Counted from the stretch's first letter, positions 50,201 through 62,267 are shown. The stretch is DNA of 64,000 nt from Sitta carolinensis (GCA_032173965.1 JAVUNC010000019.1:4898501-4962500); one strand, 5' to 3'. Notes: generated by a model from the sequence alone, not told the origin. Program-made: numbers and translations.

Positions 50201-53200
50201 CCTTTTGTTTCTTAATTTTCTGTTATTGCTTTAATGACCCAGTCAATGAAACATCTAATATATTTTTGTTTTCTATTCGAACTGAATATTATGTTGACAA
50301 TTTCCTCAGTTCTGTGTGGTTGTTTCTGTGCTTAGATAAAGGAAGCAAAGGAATCTGTGAAAGTGGCTCAAGAACAAAAAGACATTCTCTCAGATGAAAC
50401 TGCAGGGCTTAAGGTGAGAGGAAGTTAGCTGTCTCTGTACTGAAAGCAGCAATACAAATAAAAATAGTTTGCTTTAGCTTAGTCTTTTACACCTTTTTCT
50501 TTTTTTTTTAAGGACACTGTCAAAGAATTGGAAGAAGCAAATCAGCAGCTAGATAACAAAGTGAAAAATCTGCACACCATGCTTGAAACAGAGAGAAAAA
50601 AAAATGAGAAGAAACAGAACAAGGTTAGAACAATTACACTTGTGTCTTATGTTGTCCTTAGCTTGATGTGCCCCAAAAGCTATGACCTGATGGGTTAGAT
50701 AAAGGTAGAACAAACAAGGTCAGCTACCTCAAATAGAGAGATTAAATGAAATGTTAGGTTTATCCCAAGATCAAAAGATTATTCTGATTTATTTTGTTTG
50801 GAGTTTTGGGGGGGCTTTGTAGGTGTTTTGGGGGTTTTAAAGATCTTGATGGGCTTGTGTGTGGTTATGTGCTTTCACACACAAACAGATGCATTCAAAT
50901 CATGGGCTAGTCCAATACTTTCTAGCTGGAGCCAGGAAGTTCCTTGGCAATAAAAGCTCAAGGTTTCAGGTTGGGAAGAGTCATTTTCTTGTACTCAGAG
51001 CAGCATTTAGTTCTGCAGTAAGTGTGAAGATTTCTGAGCTGCTCTTCTTTCTTGTTATCCAGAGATATTTGTTTTCTCTTTCTTCTTTTTAAGGCCTGAT
51101 TTTTCTATATCAACAAGCTCTTTGGCCTTGTTTTGGTCAAAGGTTGCTGCTGCTGATAGCAGTTCCTCTTGTTGTGGACTGCACAGGTGTACAGGGAAGT
51201 TTCTGGCTACAGGCAGGTGGAGTCAGGGTAGAAGTTGATTCCAATGTGCTGAATGTTTCTCTTCCTTACCTTGTTGATAAGGTAGTGCTATGTTGTTGCC
51301 AGCAAATGGATGGTTGAAATGGCAGTTTGTTGGTGTTTTGACTTTGCTTTTATGCTTCCAGAAGACACAGGTTAAATAATTACTCAGGCTGAGGTTTGTG
51401 CCAGGAGAACACTAAGTCACCTCTCATCTTTTTCTTAGCTCTCTGAAACCCAGAAGTCGTTGGAGAAGCTTCAGGAAGCTATCACTATGCATTCTGCAGA
51501 GCTTTCAGAGGTAAAGCATTATTTACACCCCCTCTACAGTCACAAGTTTTTGTACCAGGAAAATTCTTATCTATGGAATAGAAAATGCCGGCTTGGCAGG
51601 TTGCAGGTTGTTTGTGCATATGTACCTTTTTCTTTTCCATTTAACCAGTTTTTTTGTAGTTGTTGCTCCACTGTAGTTTGACTTGGTTTTTTTGTTCCTT
51701 TTTGTTTCATGTGTAGGTGCAGATAGCCCTTAATGAAGCTAAACTGAGTGAAGAAAAGGTGAAATCTGAGCTTCATCATGTGCAGGAAGAGAATGCTAGA
51801 CTGAAAAAGAGCAAGGAGCAGGTAAGTTATGCCTAGGCCAGGCAACCTTGTCTTTCAAACAGAATAGTTGGCCTTTATTCCTAGCTTTTTGAGTGTAGCT
51901 TCAGCATGTGTCTGTTTTCTTAACATGGCAGAATTCCATGTTTTCTATTACCATGATAAAATTGAAATGCTTTGTGCCTGCCTGCACAGGCTGTTTGTGT
52001 AGCTGAGCCACATCTCTGGTATGAAGGATTTGCCAGTTCCCCGATACAAGTTTTGTCAGCAAAGTCACAGTCTGTGCTGAGGTGGTGGTCAAGGCATGAT
52101 GGAGAGATTGCCACTTGGGATGAGGGCTCAAGGAGGTGATGGTGAAGAATTGCCAGAAGGAATTTCAGAAAGTAAAAATAATAGGGAGAAGTTTTAGCCC
52201 TGGAATATAGCAACAGTTCATTTCCAAATAATTGTAAATACATGTTTTCTTTCTTCATATGTGAAGTATGTGGCTTTTTATGGAATGTGTTTTGATTACC
52301 TCTGGATTGCAATTAATTCCTCATATTTTGAGGTGTGTGAGCAGTTTGATGTTGGCATGTTAGCTGAGAAAATGTCAAATTTGTAAAGCCACCTAATAAT
52401 AAACTTCAGAAAGATTCCCAGCATCCAGTTCTGCCAGTGGAAAAGCAGCGAGCCTGATAACAGAAGTTTACGCCTTATCTGTGACCCGTGGTGATCAGTT
52501 ATCACCAGAGCTGGCAGTAAAATAGACTTTAATTGCATATACCATGCACTAAAAATACAGCAAGTAATCATCTTGCCTTGGTGCTTCATACAGCTGCTCA
52601 AAGAAGCTGAAGGTTGGAGTGAGAGGCATTCTGAGCTCCGTGAGCAGATTCAACTGTATCAGAAAGCTCAGAAGGACATAGAAGAGACACTTGCCTACAA
52701 AGAAAATGAAATTGAAGTAGGTTCTCTATAACCAGCTTGCTTTCAATATTATGCATCGTAAAATATTCTGCCATACTTCACAAAATGCAGGACAATTGAA
52801 CCTTTGATTTCTTTACTAGGTTTTAACCAATTGCATTATGCAGCTGAAGCAGCTGGACATGGATTCAGAGGCCAGGAAGGATGAGTGGAGCCCAGGAGAT
52901 GATCTGGCCAATGGAGAGTTGCCAGGTACAGTGATCCCACCTGAGGATCATGTGGTGCTGTGCTCATGGCATGTTAGAGAGGGACCAGGGGGAATCCATG
53001 CATCTAGAGCTGCCAGCTTGAATCCTCAAACCCAAAATATCCCTTACTGAAGGGAGGAATTGGCTGCACGGTCAGTAATTGCTTTTGGATTACCTTCTAG
53101 GTAAACCATAAGAGCAGTGACACAGTTGTAAAGACTGTGTCTAAAGGTTGGTAATTAAGAGCATTACAAAAGCTGAGAGTCTCAGCTTTGTTGTTCTGGT

Positions 53201-56200
53201 ACATTTATTTTTGATATGAATTTTTAATGAGCTTTTCTGCTTGCCTCCAGATAAATAACTAATTTAGGTAATCACATTTTTTAAATCTGAAAGACCAAAA
53301 TAGATGTTTTCAAAGCTATTCAGCAGTTTGTCATTTGTGATGTTGCACATGTATTTGCTGCATCTCTGGTTTTGAAATCCTTTTTTGTTCCTTTTTTTTT
53401 TTTTAATTTCCTTTTTTCTACTTAAAGTATATGTGGGCTGGAAATTCCCACTTGATTTTTTGGTTTGGTTTTTTTTGACCATGTAAGGATGTAGGGATTA
53501 AAGTGTAGGGAGTGTTACTTTTAATAGTTGTCCATGGACTTGTTCATGATTAAAAAACAGATAAAACAAGATATTTTTCTCTTTTAGATATTGAGAGTGA
53601 GAAGATGAAGAGTCAGATTAAGCAGATGATGGATGTCTCCAGGGTATGTTGCACAAGTATTTAATAAATGCAGTCACGTTACTGCTATGCCTATGATCAT
53701 AAACTCTGATCCTCTTTTCAGGTCAAAACAATGTTATCCATAGTTGAAGAAGACAGAAATCTTCTGCAATCCAAACTAAATGATGAAGTAACAGCAAGAC
53801 ACGAGCTGGAAGGTAGGTTTAGCAAAATAACTGCTTAGGATGAAGTGCTGTTGGTGGGTTAAACAGAAACAGAGTGTGTAAGTGGTGATAACGGTTCTTA
53901 CTGCAACTGCTTCTCCAACAGAGAAGATAAAAACATTGGAACACGATTCCTCTTCACTGCAATCAGTCAAAGCTCAACTGGAAAATGAATGCAAAACTCT
54001 TCAGCAGAAAGTGGAGATACTTGGTGAACTGTACCAGCAGAAGGAGATGGCACTCCAGAAGTAAGCCTTTCCTTACTCTGTTGTATCATGGGCACTGTCC
54101 AAATGCCTTTCACTCAGAAGGATCAAAGAACTTGGAAATTCTTAGTAGTTGGAATGAGTGATGGCTACTCTTTCAGTACAGCAGAAGCTGGTGTCTTTAC
54201 TTCTGCCACCATTCCAGAGATTCTAAAAACACTGTCAGTGTTCACACACCGTATTGCCTCCTACCTTTAAACTTCTGGAGGGGGCAGGTGGGTGGCTTGG
54301 TCTGCAAATTCTGTGGTTGCTCTGATACATCATCCAGAAGTCAGGGAGAACATAGGGGCCATTAAGATTTGTTTCTGTTACTCTGACTTCTGTTCAGTGA
54401 GTCTCTTTCTCATAATATAGAAACTTTAGTATTTCAGCCTTGTGAGCTTCTTGCATTCTCAAAGGGCTAAATGAAGGCAGAGTTGGCAATGGCATCTGAG
54501 AGGAATGAATTGCCAGTGGTGAGGATCTGCTCTGTATGTGTTCATTCCTCATTCATTTACTTACTGAAATGTCTGTAATACCATCTCAGTTTTGTGAGGA
54601 AAATGTGAGAATAGGATTCAGGGACATTCTCAGCTGAATTCTATAGAAAAGCTGAAATGGTGATGGAGAACCAGTTGAAGTTCCTAGGGTTTAAGTGTGT
54701 TGGTTGGGCAAAGCACAGGGCTGGAAATAAGGCTGTAGTGAAACTGCCTGACCTTGTAACTTCCATGGATCCATGTGTAATAAACTTAGAATGGAGAGGT
54801 GGAGGGTCACCCACCCTTCAGGGAAAACTTCATCTTGACCTCTGTGAAGAGTTTCTGTTCCTTCCAAAACATACAGGAGATTACACTGCCTGTTAGTACT
54901 TCTTGATTAGAATGAAGTACTTCTTGCAATTTTTTTTTTCTGGAAAACTGCTTTGACTTCTAGCCAAGGAAATGGATTATTGAACTGTTTATTAGCAATA
55001 GCTAACTTGCTATTAGTTAAATGGTTCCAGTTCTGTGGGATAGTTCTTGTAAATTAGGAACACACTATAGACCTCTTAAATACTTCCAGAAAAGTATAAA
55101 AAAATCCAAAAAATAATGAACCATGAGGTTATGAAAAGACTGTGGAGAGTGATTGTGCAGTGAATTGGTATGGAGAATACTTGGAAAAAGCTTCCACGTG
55201 GTTAATAACTACTGAATGTGTTTGTCACCTGGGCCCTAAATTTGCCCCTCTCACCACACATTCGTTGCTTCATTTCCTGTGGTTGGTTGTCAGTCCAGTG
55301 GATTTCCTTGTTTGTACCTTTGTAAATCTGGATTGCAATCTGTGGCATTGCTAGGAAAACTACAGGATCTGAAGGGATGGTCTGCAGTTGATAGATTCTG
55401 ACAGGTCTTCAGAAGCTGACAGAACTTTCTAGCCAACTCTGTAATTTTAAGGTTCTATGCACAAAGGGTTTGTCTATTGGTTTCAAGAGACAGGATTTCT
55501 GTCTCTCTCTCTAAAAGATCTCATTTTTCTGTCATCTCACACATAATTTTAGAATTTGATATTGCTGTCACTGGCAGGGGAATACCTTGATTTTGAGTTG
55601 TAACAGATGTAGAATGCTGGATTATATGGTGCGTTTTCTTTCCCTATGCAGAAAACTAACCCAGGAAGAGTATGAGCGTCAGGAGAAGGAGCAGAAGTTG
55701 TGTGCTGCAGATGAAAAAGCCGTGCTGGCCATTGAAGAAGTGAAAGTTTACAAGTAACTTGAATTTCTGAAGATTATGATTTTCCTTTTATTTCAGCTAC
55801 TGAGGAAAATTTATTCAAACGTTTCTCCTTCCCCTCTTTTTCCTTTTGTACAGGCAAAGGATCCAAGATATGGAAGAAGAATTGCAAAAAACAGAGAGAT
55901 CTTACAAAAACCAGGTAAACTTCTTGCTTACTGGTTATTGTGTCCTCTTTTACTGCATCATTCCAGTGCTCTGCTGGTAGTTGGATAAAAACTAAATGGC
56001 TTCTTTCCTTCTCAGATTGCTGCTCATGAGAAAAAGGCACATGACAACTGGGTAAGAATGTTCATCCCTTTTCTGATGCCAGCAGATTGTATTTGATGTC
56101 ACGTTGGTGCCATTAATGCAGTTGATGAAATTTTCCCTACCAGCTCATTGCCCGCTCGGCCGAGAGAGCTCTGGCTGAAGAGAAAAGAGAGGCAGCCAAC

Positions 56201-58885
56201 CTGAGACAGAAGTAAGGACAGAACAGACCCTCTCTGTTGCTCTTTGAACATGCTGGGAATTGCCTGGGGGAGAAGCAGCTCAGAATGTGCAGTGCTTTTT
56301 TAAGTTACTAATCTTAACTACTGTTAAACCGTTTTGATGGTTAAAATAACATTTCTTAGTGAAAGCTGTAACATTTCACAATGCAGTTTGCCTTGTTACA
56401 TTATAATAGATACAACTCACAGTAATTGAATAATAATTAGAGACCTTTATTTTTCAAAACCAGATTAATAGAAGTAAACCAAAAAATCATCATGCTTCAA
56501 AGACCAGTCATTGTAAAGCCAACTCCAGGCAGACCTGACCGCCAGATCCCACCACGACGAGGTAAATGTTGCTGGTTCTCCCAAAACCTTTGGTCTTGGA
56601 GTCAGTACATCATAAAAACATAGGGCTGTGCTAAGTTGGAGAAAAGTAAATCAAGTGGGTTTTATTCTTTGGCACAGGGCCCTTAAGCAGAGATGGCTCT
56701 TCTGGCCCGTCCCCTGTGAGTGGAGGAAATCCATCCCCCACACAGATGATTGATGTCCCTGCTCGGCCCCTCTCTGCTCCTCGAAGGGAAGGCACGAGGG
56801 GTGAATTTGGTAAGCAGCGAAACTCCCCTTTTTTGACAATTCCCTCTTAGGCAACAAACCCAGGAACACTAAGGTCAGATACTGGTTCTAGGAATGTTGA
56901 TATTGATACCTGCTTTGTTAATACACTAATGAGTGGTTGTGGTAGGGTTTTATTAATAGAAATGGCTCAGGCTTGTGTTACTTAGGGTCTCTGGGGTTCT
57001 TGTTTCCCTGAAGGTACAATGGTGGATGGCCCCCCTGGCCCACGAAGGCCTCCAGAGCTACCTGGAAGGATGTCTGTTCCTGGTAAGTTCTGTGGTCTGC
57101 AACCAACTGCAACTTACTCATTACTCTTTTCCCTTTCAAAAGGCAATTTCAAGCCCCCCTTCCCTACTCTAGGCATGGTAGGACACTTATTCATGGCTCT
57201 CTTTTTAGATATCGGGCCTGCTGTGGCATCCCTGATCAGCAGTGAGCCAAGAACCTCCTCCCCTTCCACAGCAATGGATGGAGTGGTGAGTTGAGAACCC
57301 CCAACCTTCAGGAAGCCATGATTCACTGTACTTCTCCTGCTTCTTTAACTGTATCATGTTCTGTCTTGTGTGTATCCTGTCACTATCCCTATTTGCTGTC
57401 CAAAAAAAAAAAAAAATCCCAAAAGCAATCCTCTCCCAAAGAGTCTGAAGCCCCCAGTGTACCTACAGATTCATCTTCCTCCATGGAACCAGCTGCAGTG
57501 AGTATTCCAAGGCTGGACATGGTGATGCTGCTTTGATGGAGAGGAGTAACAGGCTTGGTGTTCTGAACTGCTAAATAACTGCTCTGTGGAACTAACCAAG
57601 GGCTCATCCCTCTGTCTCAAAGGGCTTCTCTAATGAGGAGCAGTTGCTCTCTGGTTTTTGTGGGATTGAGGAAATGGGAAGTTTCTTGTTAAGGACTGTG
57701 GGCAAATGCTTTGGAGTGACTACAACAAAAATCCTAAGCAGCTAATGCTAACATTGCTGTGTTTAAGCACAATTCCATGTGTAATTCAAAGTTCCAGGTC
57801 CTTTACCAAAGGGGTGTCCACAGACCCCTCAATAGGGCTTGCACTTTTCTGTAGTACAGCTTCATCTAAATGATCTTGTCTCACTAACCACTCACTCCTG
57901 GGTTGTGCCACCAGTGTTCTGGGAGAAGGGATGATGATGGTGCAGTAGCTGTCCCTGTTCTCTGCCTGGTTAATGTGGTTTGGAGTGTGTTTGGGTTATT
58001 TTTCTTTCTTTCCCCTCCTTGTACCTGTTTGCCTGGGGGTGAGCAGAGGGGTTGTTAGCAGTGGCAGTGCTGTCTGCTGTGTGCCTCACTGAAGTGTACC
58101 CTCCTCTTGCCCAGGGTAACGCTGGTGCCAAAGGCCCCTCTCCTTTCCCCGGGCCTCCTCTGATGAGCTCCCCCGTGTTCGGGCCGCCGCCCCCCGTTCG
58201 CTACGGACCGCCCGGGCCGCCGTCCCCGCTGCGCGGGCCCTTCGGGCCTCGGCCCCTGCCTGGGCCCCAAGGTACGGCTGCAGTGCCCTGTGCTCACACC
58301 TCACTGCTCGGAGCCTGGTGCAGATCTGCTTTTCCTTAGCACACACCTGCCTCATGCTTCGTGGGCTCTAGCTGGCGCAGTAAGCTTGGACTGGGTGGGT
58401 TTTTTCAAGCCTCCTTAACGCCCACGGTATTTTTCCTTGTTTTCTCTAAAATGAAAACCAGCAGCCAAAAGTCCCTAGAATAATTCATGCTTTGAAGTTC
58501 TGCATGTGACAGTGATCCACTCCAGAGCTGCTCCATAAAATGACAAAGCGAGGAGCAAATCAGGAGCTTCTCTGTTTAGGTTAAAGCAAGATTTCATTTA
58601 ACTCCACGATTTCCTTTCTTTCCAGGCTGTGGTCCTCCCTTACCCCCTCCAGCTGGAAGAGATTTCTTGCCTAGTCCACGGCTAGGAATGAGAGATTTGC
58701 CTCCTGGCCCACTCCCGCCTCCCCCCGATCCCCGAGGCTACGCACGTGGGCATCCTCCCTTCCGCCCCCTCGGCCCTCCTGGCCCCAGGGATTATCCTCC
58801 AGGCCCTCGGCTACCCCCGCCGCCTTCCAGGGACTATGCTCCTTCTCCCAACAGAGACTTGCCCCCGGCGGCACCCAGGGACTGA
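31901..58885 (+). CDS. MIA3: MIA3/TANGO1 long form (frame broken in exons 2 and 4)
   Basis: TANGO1 sits at ER exit sites. Its luminal SH3-like domain binds collagen cargo via HSP47, and its cytosolic part binds Sec23 and related coat and tether proteins to build large carriers. Exon 1 (31,901-32,060) encodes a Leu-rich signal peptide. Exon 2 is 32,711-32,845 and exon 3 is 38,108-38,194 ([17 protein letters not shown]). Together they form the SH3-like domain. Exon 4 (39,787-42,708) is the large acidic luminal region. Exon 5 (43,614-43,907) is Glu-rich, and exon 6 is 45,514-45,575. The remaining exons from 46,727 onward are shared with the short form. As written, the long frame ends in exon 2 and again repeatedly in exon 4. 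With the breaks mended it would be about 1,970 aa against 1,907 in human. Orthology is certain; whether this form is functional in this animal is not. Confidence 0.9.
32711..32845 (+). CDS. MIA3: MIA3 exon 2 (SH3-like domain) with one extra base
   Basis: The exon opens in phase with exon 1 and reads [19 protein letters not shown] then VNFKK, as in human TANGO1. After that the frame meets TAA within eleven codons. Dropping one base, most simply the A at 32,783, continues the frame as VYVYYKL and LWAGS, the conserved end of this exon. Phase agrees: the exon is 135 nt, but exons 1 and 3 require 134. The acceptor (TTTGGACAG) and donor (GTAAGT) are normal. Confidence 0.88.
32846..38107 (+). other. 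MIA3: MIA3 intron 2 (5.3 kb), no other gene seen
   Basis: The intron has a normal donor (GTAAGT) and an acceptor at TTTTTTGGCAG. I found no nested exon, known snoRNA or repeat element. It is a plausible location for regulatory sequence. Confidence 0.6.
38735..39331 (+). mobile_element. CR1 LINE 3' fragment in MIA3 intron 3
   Basis: This is a plus-orientation CR1 of nearly 600 bases. It runs through GGGCTGCATCCACAGCAGCG, GGAAAGGCTGAAATGTGGGA and GTTTGGATTAGATATTCTG-like modules to the tail with CATTCTATGGTTCTATGAA. It ends about 455 bases before exon 4. It is 5'-truncated. Confidence 0.9.
39787..42708 (+). CDS. MIA3: MIA3 exon 4, luminal acidic region with several frame breaks
   Basis: The single large exon encodes the disordered, Glu/Asp-rich luminal part. 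It opens [20 protein letters not shown] in phase with exon 3. That frame stops at about 39,942. Similarity and openness then move to a second frame by 39,975, a third from about 40,181 ([17 protein letters not shown], conserved), a fourth near 41,560 ([14 protein letters not shown], conserved) and a fifth near 42,255 ([17 protein letters not shown], conserved). The segment from 40,283 to about 41,560 is clean. Length confirms the problem: 2,922 nt is 0 mod 3, but neighbouring exon phases need 1 mod 3. Four one-base losses would satisfy this. I see no stop codon inside any in-frame segment, only at the junctions. Confidence 0.85.
45085..45191 (+). mobile_element. Short CR1 tail fragment
   Basis: About 107 bases of CR1 3' end in plus orientation, with TTCTTGGGGACGCCCTGTGT, GGGTCCCTTCCAGCTTAGAG and a TGGTTCTGTGAA tail, appear to be internally deleted. 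They directly abut the internal CpG island. Confidence 0.8.
45426..45486. repeat. GC-rich tandem repeat, about 14-bp unit
   Basis: Roughly four imperfect copies of CCCGGTGTCCCGTT lie just upstream of MIA3 exon 6, with the last copies degenerating. Confidence 0.75.
45514..45575 (+). CDS. MIA3: MIA3 exon 6 (long form only), Ala/Arg-rich segment
   Basis: A 62-nt exon sits between CCCGCAG and GTGAG. With the base carried from exon 5 it reads [21 protein letters not shown], and it joins the transmembrane exon in phase. It occupies the place where human TANGO1 has a strongly hydrophobic intramembrane segment. Here it is instead an Ala-rich, Arg-containing, amphipathic-looking stretch encoded by CpG-island DNA. 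Phase and position support it as the real exon. It has not been tested by transcript data. Confidence 0.7.
45694..58885 (+). CDS. MIA3: MIA3 short form, TANGO1S (intact, 773 aa)
   Basis: The first exon, 45,694-45,759, starts at a strong Kozak ATG (GCCGCCATGG) and encodes 22 residues. Following exons: 46,727-46,858 ([17 protein letters not shown], then the membrane segment); 48,079-48,100; 50,096-50,184; 50,336-50,413; 50,513-50,623; 51,439-51,510; 51,717-51,821; 52,594-52,716; 52,820-52,925; 53,588-53,643; 53,722-53,812; 53,922-54,060; 55,652-55,753; 55,854-55,914; 56,016-56,051; 56,144-56,211; 56,464-56,561 (coiled coils, [22 protein letters not shown]); 56,678-56,809; 57,014-57,082; 57,209-57,285; 57,426-57,497; 58,115-58,271; 58,626-58,885 (Pro-rich Sec23-binding tail with repeated RDY/RDF/RDL). 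All junctions keep phase and total 2,322 nt. Human TANGO1S is 785 aa. It lacks the luminal SH3-like domain but acts at ER exit sites. Confidence 0.93.
45834..45935. repeat. 25-bp tandem repeat in TANGO1S intron 1
   Basis: About four copies of a 25-base unit, CCCGGCGGGTCCCTGAGGGG plus CTGAG, nearly perfect, begin 75 bases after the first-exon donor. Within the unit, TCCCTGAGGGG is a near-palindrome. The array lies in the CpG island. Confidence 0.9.
46859..50095 (+). other. MIA3: MIA3 introns flanking the 22-nt microexon
   Basis: Two introns surround the 22-nt exon at 48,079-48,100. The exon is too short for standard exon detection but is supported by phase and by the match to human (VKSRIYQ). 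Apart from the microexon I recognised no gene or repeat. Confidence 0.6.
57426..57497 (+). CDS. MIA3: MIA3 72-nt exon with unusual acceptor
   Basis: The exon encodes [19 protein letters not shown] and MEPAA in phase 0, and ends at a GTGAGT donor. Because it is 24 codons with phase 0 at both ends, it could be skipped without harm. Its acceptor is odd: a run of 14-15 A and CCCAAAAG lie between the pyrimidine tract and the AG. I included it on phase and composition. It may be alternatively spliced. Confidence 0.6.
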
Positions 58886-59440
58886 GGGCAGCCGGCCCAA
58901 GGACTGCTCTGCACAGCCCCAGCCCAGGATCCCTGCCTGCAGCGCCCGGCCGGCGCCACGCTCCCGGGGGCACGGCTCTAGGAAATGGCTCTTGGGTTGA
59001 AGACATGGCTCTCATTTCAGTATATCTCAGCTTTTGCAGGATTAATTTTTATCCAGTTACTACAGACATCTTACGTGCATTTATGATCACAAACTCTTCC
59101 ATCCACTTGGGCTGTGAGAACCTTTCTGTGATGGACTTGAACCTACTCTAAAAGTGCAATAGGAAGGAAGTACCTGTGTGGAGAGTTTTAATTCAATGTA
59201 GCCTTTGTAACCAGTTGGTGAATGAACTAATTTCGTTAAAAATGTAAATCAAATCATTTCCTGTGGAAATAATTTTTTAAGTAAAATGCTATCCAACCTG
59301 CCTTCTTCATCACATCATTGAGCTGCAGTTCCTGTAGGCCAGGGGTTTACATGAGGACTCTGAGGTTCTGGGGTTTTTTAAAAAAGATGTCTGGTCAGAG
59401 ATCAGAAGCACAACTGACACTGTATTCAAAGGAAAGTTAT

Positions 59441-59446
59441 AATAAA
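59441..59446 (+). other. MIA3: MIA3 polyadenylation signal
   Basis: AATAAA lies 556 bases after the MIA3 stop codon, within AT-rich sequence. It gives a 3' UTR of about 0.58 kb for both the long and short forms. Confidence 0.65.
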
Positions 59447-62267
59447 AAGCAAAATTCCTTTTGCTAAACCCCAAAGGCTTTGTTTCAGTGCCATGTTTTG
59501 TTCAGAAAGGACATTGGTTCAGTAATGTGACAGAGAATGCTACAGTTCTGAGAACAAGAATTGAATCAAGGCCAGATTAATGCTGCTGAGGGTAATGACC
59601 ATGTTACCCTCACACTCATCTACTCTGACACAATATGGGCTTGCTCTGTGTAATGAGGAGAATGGGGGATACAGCTTCAGAGCTGGAAACCTTGAGGAAG
59701 TTGTGGAGCTGACCTGTGGTTTCCACAGTGCCTCTCCACTAGAGAAACTGAGAACTTCCCTAATTGCTTTCTGCTTTCAGGAGCACCTTGCAGCATCAAG
59801 CACAGTTTGAGAGTTTTCATCTTCTTTGGGAGAGCAATTCAGATTCTTTAAGAGGAAGGCTGGATTTGGAAAGACTTTTTTACTTCCATCAGAAAAGAAA
59901 GTAGCTTTCTGTAACACAGAGTTGGGGATATGTAAACATGTACTGTAGCTACCACCACTGAATAACTTTCAAAACACCCTACCCTGGCATTCAAGTGTTA
60001 GTGCAAGCATTTGGAAGAGCAGGCTTTTGACTGTCTCAGTGAGTGAGGGTTCTCACAAGTGCACTGTCTAAAAGGCAGCCTGAGGGAGGAAGAAAGGAAA
60101 ACAATGCAGAAAAATAAAAAACCCTACTGGGAGGCCATTACAGCTTTACTACCAGAGTACAAGCAGCCATTAAAGATGCCATCTAGGTGTTACATTCTTA
60201 CAGTACAAGTGTAAAGCTTTAGATTTCAGATGAAAGACAAGCTGGAACATCACTGAAGCATAAAACAATCCTGTGGTGTGTGCAGCAGTCCTGGCACTGA
60301 GACGGTTCACAGAAAAAAGGCAAGGGGTAGAAGCAACTTTAAAAATGGTATTTCACACTCAACAGACATTAATTCACAATCAGTTAAATACAAAGCTCTA
60401 CTTGTGTATTTAACAAAAATACTTCAAAGTTGACATTTCATATAACTGGCATTAATACAGACATCTACAAGCTGGGGAAGGGTCCAGGTAAGCAGCAGAA
60501 ACGATGGGTTTGTACTTCAAGGGACAGTATTTCAGTTTGCAGGGTGGCTGATGATACACACATTGATGAACATCCATGATTCAAAGTCAAGTTCTCCACG
60601 TTCAGAATCTTTCCTTCCCCATACAAGCCTTTGTGATGCTCAGTGTCTCCTTCCTTGCCCATCCCAGCTAACAGTAACAAAAGTTGGATGGAATCTCCCT
60701 CTGGATGCACCAGCATTCACCTTGGACACACAGCCCCAACTGCAGTGCTTACCCTGGATGGCAGAGCTAGACTGAACTCCAGAACCAGCCCTTCCACCTT
60801 TCAGGGACACTCAGATCCTGCAATTCCTCAGCCAGAACAAGTCCTGAGCCAGCCAGGAACCACTGACAGGTACATAGGCCAAGCTCAGATTTACCTGCAA
60901 CCCCAGACTAATGCTTTACTCCTTTTGCAGAGTTCAGAGGAGATTTGTATTTGGGTTTTAGCAGTGTAGGCATCCTCCTTTAATCTGGTGTCCAGAATGC
61001 TGCATTCCATAACTCACAGGGGTATCTTGATGGTCACCCATCAGCTTTATAACCAGTGGGATATTGTAAAGGCCCATAAACAGGACAATTCAACTGCCCT
61101 TTTTCCCCTCCAACCAGCAGTGGAAGTCGAGAAAGTGTTGCTGACTTTTTGCTGTAACACCTAAATAATATCATCCCTAGTTATACCAGAGCAAAGAAAG
61201 GCAAGAAGATTAGGACATTCAAAACCAGCTTTTTATCCTAATCAATATGGTAAAGCCAAAAATGCTGAACAGCTGAGTGGAGACAGACAAACAGCATGAG
61301 GAAAAGTAACATCCCTTCCCTTAACACATGATGCAACATCTTGGGGTGACAGAAAAGAGGAATGGATGATACACCTGCATCCAGGCCATTTAAAATAATT
61401 GACACTATTTTGGGAGCTGGGTCTTTAGTTAGCATAGCAGAGTATTCAGGCACTAGTTAGATATGCAAGAAGTTTATCAAACCATAAAGTATCATATTAA
61501 ATATCCACGCAAATATATGAAAGATTTGACTGGGTTCTGTTTCTGTCCCTTTTTCAGGTCAAAATGTGAATGCAAGTGTGTCATAATAAGCCAATGTCCT
61601 GCAGCTTATTACACACCAAATCAAACATATAGAAAATAAATGATAATCCTATCTACTTACATAAAAAGGTAATTTTTGAGTAAGTTTCCAGACTTGCACA
61701 AAATATGCAGAAAACCGCATACAATCAGTTTCCGTAAGAACAGCAGTTTCATGTAAAAGGTGGGTCAGCCTGCTAGCCAGACCTACTTTATACAAAGCTC
61801 TGGAAATTTGACACTTCAGCACTGAGGGCCTGTCCTGCTGTCACTGAAAGGGCAAAGTGCCCACTGCCAGCAGGACAAAGCCCTGCAGAAGCCTCTCTAT
61901 CCCCCACCCACCTTTGCAAACCACTCTGTGACAAGATAGAAAAAGAATAGCTCTGTTCGGGAGTAACAGTGAGTGAAAGGATTGGAACATGTAGCCAAAC
62001 CTCAGGCAAGGCTGTTGAATCATAGTTCAGCGTTCTCATCTGCAGTTGTCCTCCTCCTGATCTGACCACAGGCACTCGTGGCCACCCACCTGACCCGCAC
62101 CCTCCGCTCCCTCACTTCAAAGCACTTGCAGTACCTCAAGCTCCTTCCCAGCCCACCTCGTCCTTCTCCCAGTCTTCTGCACTGCCCACTCCAGAGGATC
62201 CTGAAATGCAGATGAGAGGAACTACAATAGCACAGCAGTGTAAACAGTTAGTAGGCCTGCCACATCT
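59447..62267. other. Interval between MIA3 and AIDA 3' ends
   Basis: The two genes converge here. No separate gene was recognised. Part of it may be a longer AIDA 3' UTR on the minus strand. Open frames up to 108 codons have no family resemblance. Confidence 0.5.
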
